Positions 1-8,365 of a DNA stretch of 64,000 nucleotides are shown one piece after another. The stretch's first letter is position 1. Each line of letters begins with the position of its first letter. A model generated the notes under the pieces. It was not told the origin of the DNA and did not search any database. It worked only from the letters and a program-made list of their open reading frames with translations. This stretch comes from Streptomyces sp. CB02056 (GTDB lineage Bacteria > Actinomycetota > Actinomycetes > Streptomycetales > Streptomycetaceae), in NCBI RefSeq assembly GCF_001905545.1, contig NZ_LIPD01000022.1, forward strand, positions 1 through 64,000. Direction: 5' to 3'. The position numbers and the translations under genes are program-made.

Positions 1-391
1 CGAAGGTCAGGGTGACCGGCGTGGCCGCCGCCGTGGCCGGGTTCCCGTTCCGGGCCGAAGTCCGGTCCTGGGCCGCGACGGTGACGTGCCCGATGGTCAC
101 CGGGTCCGGGCTGAAGGTGTTCACCAGGTGGATCCGGGCGGAGCTGCCGCCGATGCTGGTGTGGACGACCATGCGCAGGGTCTGCCGCCCCGTCACGCCC
201 GAGGCTGCCGGCGGTCCGGCCAGGCTCATGGCGGTGCCCCAACTCCCCGTCCAGGCCGAGGACTCGGGGCGCGGCGCGCCCGGGCCTGGCGGGAGCGCGG
301 CGGGGACCGGCCCGCAGCCGGCGGCCGCGTTCGCCGGGGCCGCGGGCGGCAGGGCGGCGAACGCGCCGAGGACGACGGCCGCTGCCGTCAT
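1..391 (-). CDS. Secreted SGNH/GDSL-type hydrolase, 3' part beyond window edge
   Basis: The frame is open from the ATG at 391 to the window edge. A hydrophobic, alanine-rich N-terminus of about 25 residues looks like a signal peptide. It is followed by WTGSWGTAMS and then RMVVHTSIGGSSARIHLVNT, the start pattern of actinobacterial secreted SGNH/GDSL esterases. The catalytic Asp-His part lies outside the window. The ATG has no clear ribosome site. A better start would be the GTG at 424, which sits behind AAAGGA, but its frame stops after 12 codons and overlaps this ATG. One missing base in the GGGG run near 403 would join the two and give a proper positively charged signal peptide, so a sequence error or frameshift is possible. 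It lies directly downstream of the FAD oxidase gene on the same strand. Confidence 0.6.
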   Translation of the reverse strand, partial: MTAAAVVLGAFAALPPAAPANAAAGCGPVPAALPPGPGAPRPESSAWTGSWGTAMSLAGPPAASGVTGRQTLRMVVHTSIGGSSARIHLVNTFSPDPVTIGHVTVAAQDRTSARNGNPATAAATPVTLTF

Positions 392-481
392 GGCGGACAG
401 GCGGCCCCGCGGTGGGCGACGTGCACAGGAGTCCTTTCGCCGGGTACGGAAAACCACGTTCCCGCATGGTTCGGGTGACGA

Positions 482-2057
482 AGAAATGGCGGCGAACAGG
501 TCCAGTGGGTCCCAGCGTTCCTTGACCCGTTGCAGCCGCCGGTGGTTGTCCCGGTAGTAGAGGGGCGCTCCACGGCACGCCCGAGGTGTTCCAGCCGGGG
601 TCGGCGAGGTCCGTGTCCGGGTAGTTGACGTAGGCGCCGCCGTTGGCCTCGTTCGGCACCGGCACGCCGCCGGTGTCGGCGTGCAGCTCCTGGTAGAGGC
701 CGCGCACCCAGGCCAGGTGGCGTTCGGTCTGCTCCGGCTCGCCCCACAGGGTCTCGTGGACGACGCTGAACAGGCTGTCCCGGTGGGGCAGGGCGGTGGC
801 GTCCTGGGGCACGGTGTTGATCCGTCCGCCGAGGAAGGTGAGGTAGACGCCGGCGGTGGCGAACTCCTCGCCGCCACGGTTCAGGTGGTCGTGCAGGACC
901 GCGATCTGCCGATCGGACCAGGGTTTGCGCAGCAGGGTGGACTTGGACTTGAACCGGGCGCCGCCCGGCCACTGCACCACGCCCAATACCGACTTCAGCC
1001 ACGGCGTCTCGGCGGTGTTCGCCGTGTGCGGGACGCCGGCCGCGGCGGTCAGTTCGGCGGCGAAGGCGTCCAGGAGTTCCCGGGCGCGGGGGCGGGAGGC
1101 GTCGAGGGCGGCGTCCACCGAGACCCGCCCGGCGGCGCGGTGGCCGAGGGTGAGGCCGCTCGACAGGTCGGCGTAGGGCGTGTCCGTACCGGCGTGCTGT
1201 TGGTGCCAGTCCCCGTGGGCGCGCAGCAGCCGGGCGAACGCCTCCTGGCTCAGGTCCTGCCACTGCCAGCCGAGGGACACCGAGCGTACGGCGGTCGGCG
1301 GCTTCGGCAGCAGGTCGCCCGGCGCGCCGCCGGCGCCCGGCGACCGGAACAGGTAGCGGGTGACGGCCCCGAAGTTACCTCCTCCGCCGCCGGTGTGGGC
1401 CCACCACAGCTCGCGCTCGGGCCCGGTGGAGTCCCGGGTGGCAGTGACCAGGCGGGCTCGGCCGGACCGGTCCACGACGACGACCTCGACACCGTACAGG
1501 TGGTCGACGACCAGCCCGTACCGGCGGGACAGTGCCCCGTAGCCGCCGCCCGCGACGTGGCCACCCACCCCGACCCCGGGGCAGCTGCCACCCGGCAGGG
1601 TCACGCCCCAGCCCAGGAAAAGCGTGCGGTAGACCCGCCCGAGGGTGGCGCCGGCCGCAACGGCGAAGAGCTGCCGCTCCGGGTCGTGGAAGACGTCCGT
1701 CATCTCGGAGACGTCGATCAGGACCCGGACGGCGGGGTCGTCGACGAAGCCCTCGAAGCAATGGCCGCCGCTGCGGACCGCGATCCGCTTGCGGTCCCGG
1801 GCGGCCTGCTCGACCGCGGCGACCACCTGGCCGGGCGAGCCGACCAGGTGCACCACGTCCGGGTAGCCGGTGAAGCGGCCGTTGTGTCCGCGGGTGGTGA
1901 GTTCGGCGTAGCGGGGGTCGTCCGGGCCGAGGACCACCGGCCCCAGGGGGGCAGGCGCTCCGGCCGCCGGAGTGGCGGCGGCCGGGGCACCGAGCAGCGC
2001 GACTCCCCCGGCCACCGTCGAGAGCTCCATCAACCGTCTGCGTGTGAGACCTGCCAT
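482..2057 (-). CDS. Tat-exported FAD-linked (BBE-type) oxidoreductase with apparent C-terminal frameshift
   Basis: The protein begins MAGLTRRRLMEL, a twin-arginine export signal. An FAD-binding domain follows, with RSGGHCFEGF (His about 99) and LPGGSCPGVGVGGHVAGGGY (Cys about 160). These are the two residues that attach FAD covalently in berberine-bridge-enzyme-like oxidases, so it probably oxidises a secreted or exported small molecule outside the membrane. The C-terminal BBE motif is present (LYYRDNHRRLQRVKERWDP), but it is one base out of frame with the preceding NTSGVPWSAP, at the CCCC run around 562-566. Removing one C restores GVPWSALYYRDN. After the shift no stop occurs before the next gene, so the true 3' end is unclear. 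The given end is where family similarity stops. The gene diverges from the ABC operon. Either a sequencing error or a real pseudogene would explain it. Confidence 0.65.
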
Positions 2058-2192
2058 GGGGTTCACCGACCTTCCCGTGCGGCCTGCGGCCGATCGTCCG
2101 TCGGCGATCAGCCTGGGGTCCGTCGCTGGCGGGCCGGTGGAGGGTCACTGGTGCTCGGCGTGCTCGAACGGGGTTCCGAGGACGGGAAGAAG

Positions 2193-2213
2193 ACTGTCAG
2201 CAGCCCTGACAGT
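2193..2213. promoter_or_regulatory. Perfect inverted repeat, candidate operator
   Basis: ACTGTCAG and CTGACAGT form a perfect 8-base inverted repeat around five bases. It lies in the gap between the divergent oxidase gene and the exporter operon. The size and symmetry fit a dimeric repressor site, and the MarR protein at the end of the operon is the obvious candidate ligand-responsive partner. Binding is inferred. Confidence 0.45.
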
Positions 2214-2220
2214 GACGTTA

Positions 2221-2248
2221 TTGACGCTTCTAAGCTCTCAGAAGTCAA
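2221..2248. promoter_or_regulatory. Second inverted repeat overlapping a possible -35 box
   Basis: TTGAC(G)CTTCT faces AGAAGTCAA across eight bases, with one unpaired base in the left arm. TTGACG at 2221 could be a -35 box for the plus-strand operon, and TTGACT on the other strand could serve the minus-strand oxidase. No convincing -10 box is visible for either, so the promoter role is tentative. Confidence 0.35.
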
Positions 2249-2356
2249 GAGCCCGGAGCAGCTGGCTTCTCCTCCGCCCGGCCGGGGCCGCTCTGATCGG
2301 CCCCCGGCAGCCGTGACCTCCGCTCCGCCCTCCACGCCCCCCGTACGGGAGACCTC

Positions 2357-3346
2357 ATGATCCACACCCGCGGACTCACCCGAAGTTTCCGCGCCAAGGG
2401 AGAGACCGTCGAAGCCGTCCGCGGTCTCGACCTCGACATCGAGGCCGGCTCCGTGGTGGCCTTCCTCGGCCCGAACGGCGCCGGGAAGACCACCAGTCTG
2501 CGGATGCTGACCACCCTGCTCCCGCCGACCGCGGGCACCGCCACCGTCGCCGGGCACGACGTGGTGGCCGACCCGGCCGGGGTGCGACGCCGGATCGGCT
2601 ACCTCGGCCAGGGCAACAGCGCCGGCACCGGTTTCCGGGTCATGGACGAACTCGTCACCCAGGGTCGCGCCTACGGCCTGAGCCGCGCCGAGTCGCACGC
2701 CCGGGCCGGACGCCTGCTGGACGCCCTCGAACTGGAAGGGCTGGCCCGGCGGACGGTCGGCACCCTCTCCGGGGGTCAGCGCCGCCGGCTCGACATCGCC
2801 ATGGCCCTGGTCCACGAACCGGACCTGCTCTTCCTCGACGAGCCCTCCACCGGGCTGGACCCACACAGCCGCGCCAACATCTGGGAGCACGTGCTGCGCC
2901 TGCACAAGGACCTCGGCACCACCATCGTCTTCACCACCCATTACCTGGAGGAGGCCGACCTGTGGGCCGGGCGGGTGCTGGTCGTCGACCACGGCCGAGT
3001 GATCGCCGACGACTCCCCGGAGCGCCTCAAGGCCGAACTCGCCGGTGACCTCATCACTTTCACGACCGCCGACCCCGCCGACACCGGCCCGGCCGCCACG
3101 CGGGCCCGTACCCTGCGGGCCGTTCGGGAAGTGACTGTCGAGGACCGGGAGGTGCGGGTCCGGACCTCCGAGGGCGACGTCCGACTGCCGGAGCTGCTTC
3201 GCGACCTCGACGCGGCCGGGATCCGGGTGCACAGCACCCGGCTGGCCCGCCCCACCCTCGACGACGTCTTCCTCACCCTGACCGGCCGCACCCTCCGGGA
3301 GAGCGCCGACGCCGGCATCCCGGCCACCCCTCACCAGGGAGCCTGA
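2357..3346 (+). CDS. ABC transporter ATP-binding protein, DrrA family
   Basis: This 329-residue protein has all motifs of an ABC ATPase: Walker A GPNGAGKTT, signature LSGGQRRRLDIAMAL, Walker B LLFLDEPSTGLDP, and a switch His in FTTHYLEEADLW. The long C-terminal extension, with a conserved block ending RPTLDDVFLTLTGR, is typical of daunorubicin-resistance (DrrA) type drug-export ATPases. It energises the membrane protein encoded two bases downstream, probably for self-resistance or export of a small hydrophobic compound. It is the first gene of a four-gene plus-strand operon. Confidence 0.93.
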   Translation: MIHTRGLTRSFRAKGETVEAVRGLDLDIEAGSVVAFLGPNGAGKTTSLRMLTTLLPPTAGTATVAGHDVVADPAGVRRRIGYLGQGNSAGTGFRVMDELVTQGRAYGLSRAESHARAGRLLDALELEGLARRTVGTLSGGQRRRLDIAMALVHEPDLLFLDEPSTGLDPHSRANIWEHVLRLHKDLGTTIVFTTHYLEEADLWAGRVLVVDHGRVIADDSPERLKAELAGDLITFTTADPADTGPAATRARTLRAVREVTVEDREVRVRTSEGDVRLPELLRDLDAAGIRVHSTRLARPTLDDVFLTLTGRTLRESADAGIPATPHQGA

Positions 3347-3348
3347 CC

Positions 3349-4128
3349 ATGAAGATGCTCACCGACACCCGCACCGCGTTCGCCCGCGAGCTCAAGCCCG
3401 AACTGCGCCAGCCCGTCGGCCTGCTCTTCACGATGATGCTGCCGTTCCTGCTGCTCGGTCTCTTCGCGCCGCTGCTCTCCAGCTCGGTCCCGGGCGCGGG
3501 CGGCGGTCCGGCCGGTGCGGGCTCGCCCTGGCAGTGGTTCGTCCCCGGCATGCTCGTCCTGCTCGGCCTGTCCGCCACCGCGGGGGCGGGCGCCTCACTG
3601 CTCAACGAGATCTCCTCGGGCGCTTTCGAGCGGCTGCTCGTCACCCCGCTCAACCGGGCCGCCATGCTGGTCGGCCGGACACTGAAGGAGGTCGTGGTCC
3701 TGCTCGCCCAGGCCCTGCTGATCCTCCTCCTGCTGCTGCCGACCGACTTCCGGCTGCACCTGCCGGGCGCCCTGGCCGGGCTCGTGCTGCTGAGCGTCTT
3801 CGGCGTAGGCATCGGCGCGCTGTCCTTCACGCTGGCGCTCCACTCCCGGCGCCAGCAGACCCTGTTCTACGGGGTACAGCAGGTGGTCTTCTTTCCGCTG
3901 CTGCTGCTCTCCGGGGTGCTGCTGCCGATCACCGAGGCGGCCGCGCCGACCTGGCTCTACGTGCTGAGCCGGATCAACCCGGTGACCCACGTGGTCGAGG
4001 CCGAACGCGCCCTGTTCGACGGGCAGTTGACCGAATCAGTAGTGCTGTACGGATTCCTCGCAGCCGGCGCCATCGCGATGCTGGGCGTCGTCGCCGGGAT
4101 CCGCGGCATGCGCAACGCATCATCGTAG
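3349..4128 (+). CDS. ABC-2 type transporter permease, DrrB family
   Basis: This 259-residue integral membrane protein has about six hydrophobic segments. It carries the ABC-2 core, including the SSGAFERLLVTPLNRAAMLVGR block and PLLLLSGVLLPI before the last extracellular loop (RINPVTHVVEAERALFDG). That arrangement matches DrrB-type permeases, which pair with one DrrA ATPase. It starts two bases after the ATPase stop, so the two are probably co-translated. The substrate cannot be read from the sequence. Confidence 0.92.
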   Translation: MKMLTDTRTAFARELKPELRQPVGLLFTMMLPFLLLGLFAPLLSSSVPGAGGGPAGAGSPWQWFVPGMLVLLGLSATAGAGASLLNEISSGAFERLLVTPLNRAAMLVGRTLKEVVVLLAQALLILLLLLPTDFRLHLPGALAGLVLLSVFGVGIGALSFTLALHSRRQQTLFYGVQQVVFFPLLLLSGVLLPITEAAAPTWLYVLSRINPVTHVVEAERALFDGQLTESVVLYGFLAAGAIAMLGVVAGIRGMRNASS

Positions 4129-4170
4129 TGCCAGTTCTGACGAAGCATCGCGTCTACCAAAGGAGTCACC

Positions 4171-4971
4171 GTGACCGACCGCAGCACGCCGGGCCCCGGT
4201 GCCCGCACCGTGGACGTCTGGTTCGACCCCGCCTGCCCCTACACCTGGCTGACCTCCCGCTGGCTGCGGGAGGTGACCCGGGTCCGCCCGCTGGCACCGC
4301 GCTGGCACCTGATGAGCCTGGCGCTCCTCAACGAGGGCCGCGACGACGACCCGGAAGGGGATCCCGACGGCTACCTCCTGGTGCCGGTGCGGATCGCCAC
4401 CGCCGTCCGGCAGGCCCACGGCCAGGACGCCCTGGTCCGCTTCCACCGCGCCCTGTGGGCCGGCAGCGGCCGGCGCTGGATCACCGACCCGGCCACGGCG
4501 CTGGCCGCCGCCGGCCTGCCGGCCGCCCTGGCGGCGGCCGGCACCTCCACCGCGCACGACGCGGCGCTGCGCGCCTCACACGCCGAAGCCCTCGGCCTTT
4601 TGGGCCCGCGCACCGGCACCCCGGTGGTGGCCGTCACCGACCCGGCACGACCCGGCCGTCCTCCGGTGGCCTTCTCCGGGCCGGTCCTCTCCCGCGTGCC
4701 CCGCGGAGAGGAGGCGGGCCGACTGTGGGACGCCACCCTGCTGCTGGCCGGCACCCCCGGCTTCCACGAACTCAAGGGAACGCCCGCGTCCCCGGACCCG
4801 GACGTCGGCACCGGGGACGGGGCGGGGGACGGGCTGCTCGGCACACCGAATCCCGGGAGCTGGTGCCGGTCCCGGAACGCCCGGTCACCGAGCACCGCTC
4901 CGGTCGGCGTCACAGCCGGACATGACGTACCGTCGGCGGAGAAACGATCACGGCTCCCCCGGTTGAGGTGA
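4171..4971 (+). CDS. DsbA-like oxidoreductase, mycothiol-dependent nitroreductase (Rv2466c) family
   Basis: The thioredoxin-fold start VDVWFDPACPYTWLTSRWL and the body (LLGPRTGTPVVAV, a cis-Pro loop) match the actinobacterial Rv2466c/DsbA group. The active-site pair here is CPYT rather than CPWC, so only one cysteine is kept. A thiol-disulfide cycle like that of Rv2466c would have to differ. The family usually ends near residue 210; this protein carries about 50 extra low-complexity residues after FHELKGTPAS. It has a GTG start 7 bases after AAAGGAG. Its place between the exporter genes and a MarR gene suggests a role in handling or resisting an electrophilic compound. Confidence 0.8.
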   Translation: MTDRSTPGPGARTVDVWFDPACPYTWLTSRWLREVTRVRPLAPRWHLMSLALLNEGRDDDPEGDPDGYLLVPVRIATAVRQAHGQDALVRFHRALWAGSGRRWITDPATALAAAGLPAALAAAGTSTAHDAALRASHAEALGLLGPRTGTPVVAVTDPARPGRPPVAFSGPVLSRVPRGEEAGRLWDATLLLAGTPGFHELKGTPASPDPDVGTGDGAGDGLLGTPNPGSWCRSRNARSPSTAPVGVTAGHDVPSAEKRSRLPRLR

Positions 4972-4978
4972 ACCGCCC

Positions 4979-5416
4979 TTGAGGGCCCACATCCCCTATC
5001 TCCTGGCCGTGGCCAGCACGGTGGCGACGCGACGGGTGGACGAACACCTGCACCACTATGACCTGACAATCCGTCAGCACGGGCTGCTCACCCAGCTGTC
5101 CCACGAACCCGGGCTGACCATGGCGGACCTGGCCCGTCAGCTCGGCATCGCCCGGCAGTCGGTGCACCGGCTCGTCGACGAACTGGTCGAGGCCGACCAC
5201 GTGCGCCGTCGGCCCGGAGCCGACGACCGCTCGCGCCGACTTGAACTCACCGACACAGCCCGCTACATGCTGACCCGGATCGACGGTCCGCTCACACGGG
5301 TGGAGGCGGACCTGCTCGGTGACCTCGACCCGGACGAGGTCGAGACCCTGCGCGAGCTCCTCCAGCGGGTGCTGGCGCACGCCACCGACGACGAGGCGTG
5401 GCTGCCCGCCCAGTGA
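4979..5416 (+). CDS. MarR family transcriptional regulator
   Basis: This 145-residue winged-helix protein has the helix-turn-helix block LTMADLARQLGIARQSVHRL (about residues 43-62). The wing follows (HVRRRPGADDRSRRLELT), then a C-terminal dimer helix. The TTG start is chosen because GAGGTG precedes it by eight bases and the gene begins only seven bases after the DsbA-like gene ends. MarR repressors usually bind inverted repeats in front of their own operon. The two palindromes at 2193-2248 are likely targets, giving control of the drug exporter and perhaps of the divergent oxidase. Confidence 0.9.
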   Translation: MRAHIPYLLAVASTVATRRVDEHLHHYDLTIRQHGLLTQLSHEPGLTMADLARQLGIARQSVHRLVDELVEADHVRRRPGADDRSRRLELTDTARYMLTRIDGPLTRVEADLLGDLDPDEVETLRELLQRVLAHATDDEAWLPAQ

Positions 5417-5737
5417 CGTCACCCGACGGACGGGGGCCGGGAACGGAGGTCGAGAACGCGTCGAGGAGGGGTCGAGGTCCGCCGGCGGCGACCTCCTCGC
5501 GCGCATCAGGGAGTCTGCGCCACCCCTCGAAGAGATCTCCGAGGCTGCGCACCCGTTCGTCCTGGTGCTCATCCTCACGCAAGGTGCGCTGGTCGACCTC
5601 GTCGGTCTGCGGGTCGTAGCCGTAGCCGACATGCACGAATCTCGTCGTTCACGACGACTTGCCAGGCTTCTGAGCCGCGACCGACAGCAACAGATCACGG
5701 TGCAGTTGCATGGTCTCGGTTGTGGGGCCGTGAGAGG
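5417..5737. other. Gene-poor decayed stretch after the MarR gene
   Basis: No intact gene is visible. The minus strand from the GTG at 5636 reads VHVGYGYDPQTDEVDQRTLR and continues for about 45 protein-like residues before running antisense into the MarR gene. Just upstream a second minus-strand fragment (MQLHRDLLLSVAAQK) ends in a stop. They look like pieces of one or two broken genes of unknown family. Confidence 0.35.
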
Positions 5738-6193
5738 TCAGCCTGCGGTGCGGGCCATCTCGAGGTCGACCCGCGAGATGGTGCTCATTGTGTTCTCCGG
5801 CGCGTTGCGGACGAGCTTGAACAGCCCTTCGAGAGGAGCGCCTCGGTCGTACCGGACGGCAGGGGAGGTGATGTGGTCCAGTGGACGATTGAGCAGCTGG
5901 GCCGGCGTCGATTTACCGCCGGTGTCGCCGCCCTGGCTGTAGCCCGGGCCTTCACCGGGGACCTGCGGCGCCAGCCACAGGTCGCCGTCGTCGGTGCGCA
6001 CCCACACCGCACCGTAGGAGAGGACCACTTCGCTGAGGCGCGACGTGGTGCGCGGCCGCCGGGAGGCAGGGGCGAAGAGCGTGCGCCGGCCGTGGGAGCT
6101 TTCGGTCCGATCGACCGGCAGACCGGTCGCCGTGGCGTACAGAAGCTCAGCTTCGTCCCGGTCGGAGCGCACCCAGCGCTGCAGCACCGCCAA
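5738..6193 (-). CDS. Hypothetical protein, possibly 5'-truncated
   Basis: This 151-codon frame has protein-like composition, including SYGAVWVRTDDGDLWLAPQV and QLLNRPLDHITSPAVRYDRG. No conserved motif was recognised. The start is a GTG without a good ribosome site, and the frame sits among decayed genes between the MarR gene and a broken integrase. It may be the remaining part of a longer gene. Function unknown. Confidence 0.35.
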   Translation of the reverse strand: MAVLQRWVRSDRDEAELLYATATGLPVDRTESSHGRRTLFAPASRRPRTTSRLSEVVLSYGAVWVRTDDGDLWLAPQVPGEGPGYSQGGDTGGKSTPAQLLNRPLDHITSPAVRYDRGAPLEGLFKLVRNAPENTMSTISRVDLEMARTAG

Positions 6194-6286
6194 CGGCCGG
6201 TCGACGGGCGCCGACTCCAGGCCTGATCGTCATCATCCTGCGCTGGTCAGCCGACCTCAGGTCCACGCGGACTTCGGATCACCGGC

Positions 6287-7757
6287 CTACGTCGAACTTC
6301 CAGAGCGCTCCAGCTGCCGTACGCGTGCTTGGAGTTCGGCGGGTGGGTACCAGCCTTAGGTGGTGGGTTGCATGTAGAGGCGGGCTTTGAGGCCGAGGAG
6401 GACCGGCGGCGGTGTTCCTGGTCGGCGCGGGTCCGAGGCCCGCGAAGGTCTGGCCGGTCTCCGCCTCGGCCCAGGCCGAAGGGCGCTGTGGGAGGGCTGC
6501 AAGGCGTCGGCGTTCGTCGACCAGGACTTCGAGGGCCTCGGAGTACTCGTCGTCGCCGCCCGGGTAGTCGAACAGGTTGCGGCGCTTCTCCTCGCACAGG
6601 TCGCGCATGGCCACGGTGACATGGTTGAGCTGCTCAGCGTGGTCCTCGCCGGGGATGAACCTGCGCACCGTCATCGCCAGCCCGGCCAACCGCTCCACCA
6701 GAGCACTGATCGCGGCCGTGACGCGCTCACCTTCGACGGACTGGCCCTTGCAGGACGGCTTCCCTGCGGTCTTCGCGCAGCGGTAGTACTCGTACACCTT
6801 GCCGTTCTTCGCGAGGTTCACCTGCCGGTACAACCGGTCACCAACGCGGTCGCAGTGCGGCACCCCGGCCAGGGCGAGGCGCCGTTCGAGCGCTCCTTCG
6901 TGACCGACCGCTCGTCCATCGCCGCCCGGATCGGCAGGCCCTTCCGTCCCGGGCGATCTTGCGCGCCTTGACGGAGCGGCCGGTCAGCTTCAAGCCCATC
7001 ATCGCCAGCGATCGCAGGATCTTCCCCACACTCGTCGGGTTCCAGTGGTTCGACGGCAGCTCCTTGCGCTTGCTCGAGTGCGACTCGCCCTGATTCATGA
7101 ACGCGTGGGCGGCGGGGGTGTCGAAGCCGGCGACCTCCAGGACCATGGCGATCATCCACTGACTCCGCCCCTCCAGTAGAAGCCTGCCCATGCAACCGGA
7201 CAGTCTCGGAAGTGACCGGGTCCGGCTCCACCGATCGGCCGCCGCCGGCACGGTCGACAATCCGCTACCCGTACAGCGGCTGACCGCCAGCCCAGCGGTC
7301 CGTCTTCCGCAGATGCTTGTGCGCCGACGTGACCCGGGCCTTGATCCGCCTGAGCTCCATCTCCCGCGAAGATCGACGCCGGCATCAGGAACACCTTCGC
7401 CAGCTCGTTCCCGAACGACGACTCGCGGCCCTCCCGGTAGTCCAGCGTGATGCCGCCGTCGGTGAAGACCAGGACCTTGTGATTCTCCTCCGCCCAATGC
7501 GCCATGTCTGCACAGTTCTTCGCCGACCGGAACGCCCGGTCGACCTTCGCCCACTCCAACGCGCCCCACTCGCCCTGCCGCTCGGTCAGCCACGGCCCCT
7601 GGTCCGGACGCTTCCACGGTGTGATCTCAGCAGAGACGTCCAGGTCCTCGAACGACCCGACAATCTCCCACTCCTTCGACAGCGCGTGCTGGGTCGCCGA
7701 CTCCGCCTGCACCAGGTACGACACCCTTGCCCTCATCCCCATGCGTGTCCGACACAC
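6287..7757 (-). pseudogene. Large serine integrase/recombinase, broken by several frameshifts
   Basis: Pieces of one protein occur in order on the minus strand but in changing frames. First is a resolvase-type catalytic part (WEIVGSFEDLDVSAEITPWK, then AKVFLMPASIF). Next is the recombinase domain (NHWNPTSVGKILRSLAMMGL and RSVKARKIARDG), then the zinc ribbon (YEYYRCAKTAGKPSCKG with a second Cys pair nearby). The C-terminus ends ELQARVRQLERSGSST before a stop at 6287-6289. The total span of about 1.5 kb fits an intact phage or ICE serine integrase. The catalytic serine motif near the N-terminus is not clearly preserved. It is a relic of an integrated element, and no attachment site was recognised. 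Confidence 0.8.
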
Positions 7758-7883
7758 GCGAACCCACCACCGCCCGCACCGGCACCGAAGCCGTCATGAT
7801 GATCACAGGAGGTCCCCTACCGTCCAGGCCAGCGAGCACCCTCGAACAGGCTCCGCTCGAACGGGTAGACCTTTTTCGAAAAG

Positions 7884-8012
7884 GTGTCGTTCGGCTGGCG
7901 CATCGACCTCCAGGTCACCACCCCCACCCTCGCTACCAAGGCCACCGACACCCACGCCGAACGCTGGAGCGACCACGCCCCGGTCACCGTGGCCTACGAC
8001 GTGGACAACTAA
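7884..8012 (+). pseudogene. Exonuclease III (Xth) C-terminal remnant
   Basis: Forty-two codons, from a GTG after an in-frame TAG to the TAA at 8010, read GWRIDLQVTTPTL followed by HAERWSDHAPVTVAYDV. This is the C-terminal end of exonuclease III-type AP endonucleases, including the catalytic SDHxP motif. The rest of the gene is missing, so it is not functional. It lies between the broken integrase and the cas3 fragment and marks this area as a junction of deleted segments. Confidence 0.7.
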
Positions 8013-8192
8013 CCGGCCTGTCGCACCACTTGGATAGCCCAGAAGTGCCCCGGCGCACGGCACGCCCACGCACCGGGGCACCACTCCCACTTCCCCCGGC
8101 CCCGCCCATCCGACGGGTCACGTCCCTCGCGCTTCGCAGGCTCGTTCCCGCTGTGGCCGCCGGTCCCGAGGCGCCTCCGCCGGCTCCCTAGT

Positions 8193-8270
8193 CAGCACGG
8201 GGCACACCAGCGAAGTACCGCTCGCCACTTGCTATCCAGTCCACCATCACCACAAAGCCAGCCGACTCCA
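8193..8270 (-). pseudogene. Internal cas3 fragment beside array 1
   Basis: Read on the minus strand, this DNA encodes AGFVVMVDWIASGERYFAGV. The intact Cas3 has AGFVVMADWIASDERHFTGV at 20796-20855, and the nucleotides also align. The frame stops soon after. It is therefore an old copy of an internal piece of cas3, left next to the leader of array 1 on the side where cas3 stands next to array 3. Confidence 0.75.
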
Positions 8271-8279
8271 CCACCAACA

Positions 8280-8365
8280 ACCCATGAGCTCTACTATGGA
8301 TAGCCAACCGGTTCGAACTGAATCAAATAGCGCTCGCTGAAGCGAATCACCGCAGGTCAGCAAGT
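8280..8365 (+). promoter_or_regulatory. Leader of CRISPR array 1
   Basis: This AT-richer stretch ends in GAATCACCGCAGGTCAGCAAGT directly before the first repeat in slightly altered form. It shares CCATGAGCTCTACTATGG, GCCAACC and AACTGAATCAA with the leaders of arrays 3, 4 and 5, but is the most diverged of the four. The leader position agrees with the degenerate repeats being at the other end of the array. Leaders carry the crRNA promoter and the spacer-insertion site. Confidence 0.7.

Noticed and set aside
681..2360. Plus-strand frame of 559 codons over the oxidase gene
   Set aside because: It is antisense to the FAD oxidase, whose cofactor-binding motifs are clear, and has low-complexity Gly/Arg/Ala composition.
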